From: an uncultured Collinsella sp. | GTDB lineage: Bacteria > Actinomycetota > Coriobacteriia > Coriobacteriales > Coriobacteriaceae | Reading direction: 5' to 3' | Length of the DNA stretch: 8,549 nt | Assembly (NCBI GenBank): GCA_900546775.1 | Contig: UREM01000052.1 | Location: forward strand, 1-8,549 | Notes under the pieces: model-generated | Told to the model about the DNA's origin: nothing | Databases searched by the model: none | The model's input: only the letters and a program-made list of their open reading frames with translations | Made by a program: the position numbers and the translations under genes | In this document: piece after piece, positions 1-5,321 of the stretch | Position numbering within the stretch: the stretch's first letter is position 1 | How the letters are laid out: each line of letters begins with the position of its first letter

Positions 1-1
1 C

Positions 2-55
2 GCGCAGCGTCGGCCGGTCCGCCGTTCGGTAGAACGGCGGAACAAAATGCTTTAG
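2..55 (+). CDS. Possible 3' end of an upstream gene (partial)
   Basis: The window opens in sequence that could be the end of a gene starting further upstream. Frame 2 runs from base 2 to a TAG at 53-55 and would give a basic tail ending ERRNKML. Frame 1 is also open, to a TAG at 94-96 right against the terminator stem, but it uses several codons rare in this window (AGA, TTA, CTA). I prefer frame 2 weakly. No function can be assigned from so few residues. The terminator just downstream supports some + strand transcription unit ending here. Confidence 0.3.
   Translation, partial: AQRRPVRRSVERRNKML
19..40. repeat. Short perfect inverted repeat
   Basis: Nine-base arms at 19-27 and 32-40 (CCGCCGTTC / GAACGGCGG) flank a 4-base loop. 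No T-run follows, so it is not a standard terminator. It lies within the possible end of the upstream gene. Confidence 0.5.
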
Positions 56-96
56 TGGGCTGGATTGCGGTGCAACGCTGGTTGTTGCTACAGTAG

Positions 97-134
97 CGGG
101 GCGTGCCGGGGGTCCGGTGCGCCCCGTTTTATTT
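97..134 (+). terminator. Rho-independent terminator of the upstream unit
   Basis: A perfect 7-bp stem pairs 97-103 (CGGGGCG) with 120-126 (CGCCCCG). A second small pairing, CCGG with CCGG, lies inside the loop. The run TTTTATTT follows at 127-134. It separates the upstream gene from the EamA transporter gene. Confidence 0.8.
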
Positions 135-201
135 GACCATGAGGCGGCACGCGGCCATGCACGTGCGGACACCACGCCCAGACTGAGCGCGAGGATGCCC
201 T

Positions 202-1185
202 ATGGCTCAGAATGCCGTTGATGAAATCGAAAACATGCCCGATAGCCCTGTAGCGCGCGAAGACCTGGGTGCCGGCGGCACCTCCCGCGGCGCCGGCGCG
301 CGTTCTCCGTTCTTCTGGAAGGTCTTGCTGCTTTCGGTGGCGGTCATCTGGGGCTATTCCTTTACCACCATGAAAGATGCGCTCGATACCATTCCGGTGT
401 TCGAGCTGGTCTACGTTCGCTTTCTCCCGGCATCACTGGTTATGTTTGCTATTTTCCATAAGCGCATCATCGCTCATTTCAATGCCCGCAACCTGATCGT
501 CGGGCTGGGCATGGGTGCGCTCATGTGGGGAGCATACGGACTGCAAACGATTGGCCTGGCACAGACCACGGCAGGCAAGAGTGCATTTTTGACGGGCACG
601 TACTGTATCCTTGTGCCGTTTGCCAGCTATGTCCTGAGCGGCGAAAAGCTCACCCGCTATAACCTGGGTGCGGCACTGCTGTGCCTGGCGGGCATTGGCC
701 TGGTGGCACTCGATAGCGTCGAGTTCAATGCTGGAGATGTCATCACGCTGGGCGGCGCGGTCTTCTTTGCTATCCAGATGGCAGTGACCGGCAAGTATGG
801 CCGCAAGATGGACATCAACGTCATCACGTTTTGGATGTTTGTGGGCAATGGCGTTTTGAGCTTAATCACGTCGCTGCTATTCGAGACTCAGGCGCCTCTG
901 TCCGTGTGGACGCCGAGCTTTGTCGGCGTGGCGGCCTTTCTCTCGGTGGGCTGTACGTGCGTGGCACTGCTCGTCCAAAACGTTGGATTGGCGCACGTCC
1001 CGGCCTCGACGGGCTCGCTGCTCCTTTCGATGGAGTCCCCCTCGGGCGTGCTGTTCTCGGTGCTGCTGATGGGGGAGGCGCTCACCTCGCGCCTGCTTGC
1101 CGGCTTTGCGCTCATCTTTTTGTCGATTATCTTGAGCGAGACGCATTTCGATTTCTTGCGCCGAAAATCTCGCCCGCAATTGTAA
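202..1185 (+). CDS. EamA-domain (DMT superfamily) membrane transporter
   Basis: This 327-residue protein is predicted to sit in the cytoplasmic membrane and export a small metabolite or amino acid; the substrate cannot be read from the sequence. It shows the duplicated five-helix EamA layout. The first half runs from about residue 38 (VLLLSVAVIWGYSFTTMKDA) to about 170. The second half runs from about 178 (GDVITLGGAVFFAIQMAVTG) to about 312. Typical family features are the WG motif in helix 1, the GLQTIGLAQTTAGKSAFLTG stretch around helices 3-4, and its counterpart NVGLAHVPASTGSLLLSMES in the second half. The first 35 or so residues are polar and Gly/Ala-rich, a cytoplasmic extension not needed for the fold. 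The ATG has a GAGG Shine-Dalgarno at 191-194, seven bases upstream. The gene stands alone between two terminators. Family assignment is firm; substrate and exact helix ends are inference. Confidence 0.9.
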   Translation: MAQNAVDEIENMPDSPVAREDLGAGGTSRGAGARSPFFWKVLLLSVAVIWGYSFTTMKDALDTIPVFELVYVRFLPASLVMFAIFHKRIIAHFNARNLIVGLGMGALMWGAYGLQTIGLAQTTAGKSAFLTGTYCILVPFASYVLSGEKLTRYNLGAALLCLAGIGLVALDSVEFNAGDVITLGGAVFFAIQMAVTGKYGRKMDINVITFWMFVGNGVLSLITSLLFETQAPLSVWTPSFVGVAAFLSVGCTCVALLVQNVGLAHVPASTGSLLLSMESPSGVLFSVLLMGEALTSRLLAGFALIFLSIILSETHFDFLRRKSRPQL

Positions 1186-1196
1186 ACAACTTGTTG

Positions 1197-1222
1197 CGCC
1201 GCCCTCCTGGGGCGGCGTTTTT
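1197..1222 (+). terminator. Rho-independent terminator after the EamA gene
   Basis: A perfect 8-bp stem, CGCCGCCC (1197-1204) with GGGCGGCG (1210-1217), has a 5-base loop and is followed by TTTTT (1218-1222). It begins 11 bases after the EamA stop codon. Confidence 0.92.
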
Positions 1223-1248
1223 ATGCCTCGCCTTTAAAGTTGTACCTT

Positions 1249-1270
1249 GCACTTTACGCTATCAAAGTGC
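1249..1270. promoter_or_regulatory. Inverted repeat upstream of the M20 gene, possible operator
   Basis: Perfect 7-base arms GCACTTT (1249-1255) and AAAGTGC (1264-1270) are separated by 8 bases. The centre is about 41 bases before the amidohydrolase ATG, between the EamA terminator and the Shine-Dalgarno site, where the operon promoter must lie. The arm and spacer size fits a dimeric repressor site. No convincing -35/-10 pair was found. The operator role is inference. Confidence 0.35.
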
Positions 1271-1300
1271 TTACTGCAAAAACGCTACTGGAGGGCATTT

Positions 1301-2599
1301 ATGGCACCAGCTCAGTCCGATCTTCAACCGCAATCAGCGCCCAAGGCCACCGCAGCGGCGCAGGCCGCTATCGGTGACGGTCTCGTTGCAGAAGCTCAGG
1401 CTTTTGCAGACGAGCTCGCTGCGTGGCGACACGATTTACACCAGGTGCCCGAGCTGGGTAATAGCCTCCCACAGACCTCTGCGTATATTCAAGCGCGCCT
1501 GACCGAGATGGAAATCCCATTTGCCACGCTCGTCGATGGTTCCTGTGTCGTGGGCCTTGTCGGCGCCGGTGCCGCCGCGGCCCAGGGCAATGGCGTCTGC
1601 ACGGACGAACAGGCCGGTACGGTCATCATGCTCCGTGGCGACATGGACGCCCTGCCCGTTGCCGAAGAGTCAGGCGAGCCTTTCGCCTCTACGAACGGCT
1701 GCATGCACGCATGTGGACACGATATGCACGCGACGGCGTTGCTTGGAGCGGCGCGCCTGCTCAAGGCCCGCGAGTCTGCGCTTGTCGACGCCAACGCCAC
1801 GGTTAAGTTGCTGTTCCAGCCGGGCGAGGAAACCTTTGAGGGTGCCCGCGCCGCCATCGCCGATGGTCTGCTGCAGAACCCGCGCCCTCAGGTCGCCTTT
1901 GCCATGCATGTCAATAGCCAGTCGCCGCTTGGCCTGGTGCTCTACGGCAGCCCGGCGCTCTCGGGCGTGTACGGTTTTCGCATCACGCTTCAGGGCAAGG
2001 GCGGCCATGGCTCGAGCCCCGAGATCTGCATCGACCCCATCACGGCCGGCGTCCATGTGCATCTGGCGCTTCAGGAGCTCATCTCCCGCGAGGTGCCGGC
2101 GGCCAAGGAGGTCGCGCTTACCGTTGGCAAGTTCGCCGGCGGTCAGGCCGCAAATGTCATCCCCGACACTTGTGTGCTCGAGGGAACGCTGCGTGGCTTC
2201 GACGTCGAGCTCATGGAGCGCCTCAAGACCCGCATCGCGGAGGTCGTCAAAGGCGTTGCCACGACCTATCGTACGCCGGCGACTATCGAGACACTCTCGG
2301 ATGTTCCCCCGCTCGTACTCGACGACGGCATGACGCAGGCGTCGCTTGGCTACGTGGGCGCGGTGCTGCCCAAGTCCGCCTTCCTGCCGCTGTTCCACGC
2401 CATGGCGAGCGAGGACTTCGCGTTGATCTCGAGCGAGATCCCGAGCGCGTACTTTACCGTGGGCGCTGCTGTGACTGATACGGACGAGCATTTTGCTCAG
2501 CATCATCCCAAGGCACGTTTTAGCGATGCCGAGCTTCCCCTTGGCGCCGCGGCTTATGCCGCCGTCGCTTTCGGATACATTGCGGACCACAAGGAGTAA
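1301..2599 (+). CDS. M20D-family metal-dependent amidohydrolase
   Basis: This 432-residue enzyme is predicted to hydrolyse an amide bond in an N-acyl amino acid, hippurate-like compound or small peptide, using two metal ions in the cytoplasm. The M20D motifs appear in order: LRGDMDALPVAEESGEPF (Asp116 in the metal/catalytic motif), HACGHDMHA (Cys138, His140), FQPGEETFEGA (Glu176/Glu177, general base and metal ligand), AMHV (His203), GGHGSSP (His236, dimerisation-domain lid histidine) and HHPKARF near the C terminus (His401, last metal ligand). The length is a little above the usual 380-400, mainly through an Ala-rich N terminus and a short insertion near residues 88-107. I chose the ATG at 1301 because GGAGG lies at 1290-1294, six bases upstream; an ATG at 1247 in the same frame has no such site and would sit in the promoter region. 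The next gene starts 3 bases after its stop. It could equally be named HipO/AbgB-like; exact substrate unknown. Confidence 0.9.
   Translation: MAPAQSDLQPQSAPKATAAAQAAIGDGLVAEAQAFADELAAWRHDLHQVPELGNSLPQTSAYIQARLTEMEIPFATLVDGSCVVGLVGAGAAAAQGNGVCTDEQAGTVIMLRGDMDALPVAEESGEPFASTNGCMHACGHDMHATALLGAARLLKARESALVDANATVKLLFQPGEETFEGARAAIADGLLQNPRPQVAFAMHVNSQSPLGLVLYGSPALSGVYGFRITLQGKGGHGSSPEICIDPITAGVHVHLALQELISREVPAAKEVALTVGKFAGGQAANVIPDTCVLEGTLRGFDVELMERLKTRIAEVVKGVATTYRTPATIETLSDVPPLVLDDGMTQASLGYVGAVLPKSAFLPLFHAMASEDFALISSEIPSAYFTVGAAVTDTDEHFAQHHPKARFSDAELPLGAAAYAAVAFGYIADHKE
2591..2596 (+). promoter_or_regulatory. Shine-Dalgarno site of the MFS gene inside the M20 3' end
   Basis: AAGGAG overlaps the last codons of the amidohydrolase and sits 6 bases before the ATG at 2603. 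This fixes the transporter start and implies one polycistronic message for the pair. Confidence 0.75.
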
Positions 2600-2602
2600 T
2601 CC

Positions 2603-3447
2603 ATGTCCCAGCAAAGTAAATTTTTCCCCGGCTGGCTCGTGGTGGCCTCCGGCTTTGTCATCATGGCCACGTGCTACACCATTTTCGTTAACTGCATGAC
2701 TGTTCCTTCCGCACCAAGCCTTCCGAGATTGGCCTTAAGCCGCTCGGCGAGAACCCGGGCGATCCGTCCGTCTCGACGGCTGGCGACAAGGACGAGCACA
2801 CGGCGCCCGAGGTTAGCGTCGGCTGGTCTCGTATCAAGAAGAGCCCGGCATTTTGGCTGCTCGTCGTCGCCTTCCTCTTTATGGGCTTGGTCAATGGCGC
2901 CATCCTGCCCAACCAGGTTACCAACATGACGAGTGTTACCGTCAACGGTGCCAAGATCGTCACGGGCGGCCACGACCCCATGTGGGCAGGCACCGTGCTT
3001 TCGGCCTACATGGTTACCGTCGTTATCGCCAAGATTTCGCTCGGTGCGATCTATGACCGCTTTGGCCTGCGCTTTGGCAATATCCTTGGCTCCGTTGCGT
3101 GCATTATCGCCTGCGTGGCGCTGTGTTTCCCGACGACGGACCTCGGTCCTATTGTCGCTGCTGTGAGCTTTGGTGTTGGAACGTGCATGGGCACCATCAC
3201 GCCTACCATCGCCGCGTCCAAGCAGTTTGGCATGGCCGACCTCGGTAAGGTCACGGGCACCATTACCTCGCTCGAGATGGTCGGCGGCACCGTGGGCGCT
3301 ATCGTCTCGGGCGTGCTGTTCGATGCCACGGGCTCCTTTGCGAGCACCTGGATCGTGTGCCTGGCGTGCTCCGTGGTCATGCTCGTGTTCCTGCTGGCAT
3401 CCGAGCCCATCGCCGCCAAGCTGCGCGCAAGCGTGGCGGGGGAGTAG
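2603..3447 (+). pseudogene. Broken OFA-type MFS transporter (internal deletion with frame change)
   Basis: This was a 12-helix proton- or anion-coupled carrier of the major facilitator superfamily, oxalate/formate antiporter-like type. The ATG at 2603 opens an intact first helix, KFFPGWLVVASGFVIMATCY, up to VNCM at about base 2698. The reading frame then becomes nonsense and stops at 2927-2929. The transporter resumes in the +1-relative frame near 2707 with FRTKPSEIGLKPLGENPGDP, a central cytoplasmic-loop sequence, and continues to a TAG at 3445-3447. It covers helices 7-12, including the DRFG motif after helix 8. Helices 2-6 are absent. Given 400-440 residues for intact members, roughly 150-170 codons are missing, by a deletion whose length is not a multiple of three. 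The C-terminal frame has no ATG before 2881 and no GTG or TTG either; ATG 2881 lies within helix 7 and has no ribosome site. A functional transporter is therefore unlikely. The C-terminal frame is still free of stops, so the damage looks recent; an assembly error must be excluded. Confidence 0.82.
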
Positions 3448-3479
3448 CGGGTCGCCGCCTATTCCTGTTTGTCTGTTCT

Positions 3480-3547
3480 GCCCGTGGCTGCCCTGGAAGC
3501 CGAATGGATGCTCGTACCGTCATTCGGTTTCCAGGGCAGCCACGGGC
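3480..3547. repeat. Large inverted repeat 1 (27-bp arms)
   Basis: The left arm at 3480-3506 pairs with the right arm at 3521-3547 over 27 positions. The only non-Watson-Crick position would be a G-U pair in RNA. The loop is 14 bases. The arms begin GCCCGTGGCTGCCCTGG. No T-run follows on either strand, so this is not a simple terminator, though such a hairpin at the end of the preceding operon could stabilise the mRNA 3' end. It is the first of three back-to-back hairpins in the 303-base gap before hisS, which holds no gene. Confidence 0.9.
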
Positions 3548-3555
3548 CTACGAAA

Positions 3556-3619
3556 TGATCCCTTTTCCTCCGTCCCCAAGGGATCACGTGATCCGAAGGG
3601 GACGGAGGAAAAGGGATCA
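3556..3619. repeat. Large inverted repeat 2 (perfect 22-bp arms with nested palindrome)
   Basis: Perfect 22-base arms at 3556-3577 and 3598-3619 (right arm begins GGGGACGGAGGAAAAGGG) enclose a 20-base centre. That centre holds a second perfect palindrome, GGATCACGTGATCC, at 3581-3594. The word AAGGGATCAC occurs twice (3578-3587 and 3611-3620, the second shortened by one A in the shared run), and its complement occurs in the left arm. The nested symmetry suggests a REP/REPIN-like or MITE-like dispersed element. No transposase is present in the window. Confidence 0.9.
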
Positions 3620-3624
3620 CAAAC

Positions 3625-3686
3625 CGCGGCGGCGCGTCTGGCCGAACGAGTCCCCATACCCTCGTTCGGTCAGACACGCCGCCGCG
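3625..3686. repeat. Large inverted repeat 3 (26-bp arms) abutting the hisS promoter
   Basis: The left arm at 3625-3650 pairs with the right arm at 3661-3686 across 26 positions, with one mismatch and one possible G-U pair. The loop is 10 bases. The outer stem is very GC-rich (CGCGGCGGCG). The right arm ends 16 bases before the hisS -10 box, so it covers the position expected for the -35 box. Its loop-proximal half resembles that of inverted repeat 1. Confidence 0.9.
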
Positions 3687-3702
3687 TTGCTGCTTTGTGC
3701 CG

Positions 3703-3708
3703 TATAAT
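3703..3708 (+). promoter_or_regulatory. Probable -10 box of hisS
   Basis: A consensus TATAAT lies 42 bases before the hisS ATG. At the expected -35 distance (about 3680-3685) the sequence is the GC-rich arm of inverted repeat 3, with no TTGACA-like match. The promoter either has a very weak -35 or depends on an activator. No T-box leader, often found on Gram-positive synthetase genes, is present. Confidence 0.6.
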
Positions 3709-3750
3709 GTCCACTACCTATGACGCGATACAAAAGAAAGGTGTTTGCCC

Positions 3751-5064
3751 ATGCAGGCACAGAAGGCGGAGGGAACCCGCGACCTTATCGGCGCCGAGAT
3801 GCGCGCTTGGCAAAAGATGCAGCAGATCGCTGCCGGCGTGTTCGAGCCGTTTGGTTTTAAACCCATCGAGACGCCCGCGATCGAGCAGGTGGACGTCTTT
3901 GTCCACGGCATCGGCCAGTCGACCGACGTCGTGCGCAAGGAGATGTTCCGCGTCTTTAGCGGCGCCAACCTGGAGCGCGTCTTTACCGAGGGCACCGACA
4001 CAAAACTCAAGCCCAAGCAGCGCCTGGCGCTTCGTCCCGAGGGCACGGCCGGTGTGGTGCGCGCAGTCGTGGAGAACAACCTGGTGCCCCAGGGCTCCAC
4101 GCCGTTTAAGGCTTACTACGCCGAGGCCATGTTCCGCGGCGAGCGTCCCCAGAAGGGCCGCCTGCGTCAGTTCCACCAGGTGGGTATCGAGTGGCTCGGC
4201 GCTCCCGATCCGGCGGCAGACGCCGAGTGCATCATCATGCTCATGGAGTTCTACAAGCGCCTGGGCTTCGATCTTTCCAAGCTCCGTCTGCTCATTAACT
4301 CGATGGGCGACGCTCAGTGCCGTCCGGCTTACCGCGAGCAGGTCAAGCAGTTTATCCTCGATCACGCTGACGAGATGTGTGACGAGTGCCGCGAGCGCGC
4401 CGAGCTCAACCCGCTGCGTGCCTTCGACTGCAAGAACGACCACTGCCGCGAGATCATGGCCGACGCGCCGCTGATGGGCGACAACCTGTGCGACGAGTGC
4501 CGCGAGCACTACGAGCAGGTCAAGCGCTATCTGGATGCCGCCGGTATCGAGTATGTCGAGGATCCCACACTGGTGCGTGGTCTGGACTACTACACCCGTA
4601 CCGTCTTTGAGGTCGAGGCTCCCGGCGCCGGTGTCGGCTCCATTGGTGGCGGCGGTCGCTATGACGGTCTGGTCGAGCTCGAGGGTGGCAAGCCCACGGC
4701 GGGCGTCGGCTTCGCTGTCGGTTTTGAGCGCGCCCTGCTGGCCCTGCAGGCCTTTGGTAACGACTTGGGTGCCGAGGAGGCCCCGTGCGTCTACGTCGCC
4801 AATGCCGGCAAGGAGCTGCGCCAGAACGTCTTTGCCATCACGCAGGAGCTTCGCGCCGCTGGCATCGTGACCGAGGCCGACTACCAGGGTCGTTCGCTCA
4901 AAGCTCAGTTTAAGCAGGCCGACAAGGTTGGCGCCAAGCTCATTTTGGTCCTGGGTGGCGACGAGCTTGCCGCCGGCAAGGTCAAGGTGCGCGACATGGA
5001 GAGCCATGAAGAGGTCCTTGCCGATCTGGCCAACGTCGTCGAGGCGGTTCGCGAGCGCCTGTAG
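3751..5064 (+). CDS. hisS: Histidyl-tRNA synthetase
   Basis: This 437-residue class II aminoacyl-tRNA synthetase charges tRNA-His with histidine using ATP in the cytoplasm, and is essential for translation. The catalytic core carries motif 1 (EPFGFKPIETPAIEQ, near residues 31-45), then RPEGTAG (95-101) and motif 2 FRGERPQKGRLRQFHQ (128-143). The HisRS-specific LVRGLDYYTRT (274-284) contains the active-site Arg276. GGGGRYDG (299-306) and motif 3 GVGFAVGFER (318-327, Arg327) follow. The C-terminal anticodon-binding domain starts near residue 345 (VYVANAGKELRQ) and is complete. The length is normal. I chose ATG 3751 because a weak AAAGG site (3737-3741) lies nine bases before it; the in-frame TTG at 3745 is too close. 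It is transcribed alone from the TATAAT at 3703 and followed by its own terminator. Identification is firm. Confidence 0.97.
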   Translation: MQAQKAEGTRDLIGAEMRAWQKMQQIAAGVFEPFGFKPIETPAIEQVDVFVHGIGQSTDVVRKEMFRVFSGANLERVFTEGTDTKLKPKQRLALRPEGTAGVVRAVVENNLVPQGSTPFKAYYAEAMFRGERPQKGRLRQFHQVGIEWLGAPDPAADAECIIMLMEFYKRLGFDLSKLRLLINSMGDAQCRPAYREQVKQFILDHADEMCDECRERAELNPLRAFDCKNDHCREIMADAPLMGDNLCDECREHYEQVKRYLDAAGIEYVEDPTLVRGLDYYTRTVFEVEAPGAGVGSIGGGGRYDGLVELEGGKPTAGVGFAVGFERALLALQAFGNDLGAEEAPCVYVANAGKELRQNVFAITQELRAAGIVTEADYQGRSLKAQFKQADKVGAKLILVLGGDELAAGKVKVRDMESHEEVLADLANVVEAVRERL

Positions 5065-5121
5065 CGCATCATTTTGAGCTGCGGGTCCGCTTGAGTGTCT
5101 CGTCCATTGCGAGCGATTGTT

Positions 5122-5163
5122 ACGGGGGTGTTTCGCATTTATGCGGAATGCCCCCGTTTGTGT
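5122..5163 (+). terminator. Rho-independent terminator after hisS
   Basis: Bases 5122-5138 (ACGGGGGTGTTTCGCAT) can pair with 5141-5157 over up to 17 positions, three of them G-U. The closing A-T pairs near the tip probably open to make the loop. A short T-rich run (TTTGTGT) follows. It lies 57 bases after the hisS stop. Confidence 0.85.
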
Positions 5164-5205
5164 ATGCCGTCCACCGAGAAATACGACCATTTAGAGCAAA
5201 AACCC

Positions 5206-5266
5206 TTGCAATGCAGAAAATACTTTTGTGTGGTAAAGCGCAATCAGTGTCGAAAGTATTTCGCAA
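5206..5266. promoter_or_regulatory. Inverted repeat in the ppc promoter, possible operator
   Basis: Perfect 9-base arms AAATACTTT (5218-5226) and AAAGTATTT (5253-5261) are 26 bases apart. The similarity extends outward: TTGC (5206-5209) precedes the left arm and its complement GCAA (5263-5266) follows the right arm, with a 6-base difference in spacing. The right arm lies between the -35 and -10 positions of the ppc promoter, a classic repressor site; the left arm is about three helical turns upstream. The regulator is unknown and the role is inferred from position. Confidence 0.45.
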
Positions 5267-5271
5267 GCGCC

Positions 5272-5277
5272 TATAAT
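5272..5277 (+). promoter_or_regulatory. Probable -10 box of ppc
   Basis: A perfect TATAAT lies in an AT-rich stretch 44 bases before the chosen GTG start. The expected transcript start is near 5284. No good -35 hexamer is seen; the closest candidates near 5248-5254 match only two of six bases, which fits control by a DNA-binding protein. Confidence 0.65.
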
Positions 5278-5321
5278 GAATACCGCATGTTACGTGCATA
5301 GAAGGAGGAATGGGAGGAAAC

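Noticed and set aside
1247..1300. Upstream ATG extending the M20 enzyme by 18 residues
   Set aside because: No ribosome site lies before 1247, and the extension overlaps the likely promoter/operator. ATG 1301 has GGAGG at ideal spacing.
2881..3447. ATG 2881 as the start of a separate six-helix protein
   Set aside because: It lies in the middle of helix 7, has no Shine-Dalgarno site, and the same frame carries transporter loop sequence upstream of it. Better read as the rest of a broken gene.
3480..3686. CRISPR array
   Set aside because: The repeats are inverted pairs with different sequences, not a direct repeat with regular spacers, and no cas genes are present.
3448..3750. T-box riboswitch before hisS
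   Set aside because: Only an isolated ACCGCGG word is present. There is no T-box consensus, specifier stem, or terminator/antiterminator pair, and the word lies upstream of the -10 box, outside the expected transcript.
3170..4474. 434-residue open frame on the + strand crossing the hairpin cluster and hisS
   Set aside because: It is Arg/Ser-rich, crosses the end of the transporter, the inverted repeats and the hisS promoter, and overlaps hisS in another frame.
3718..5190. 490-residue open frame on the - strand
   Set aside because: It is the antisense shadow of hisS, running through the hisS terminator. No plausible protein features.
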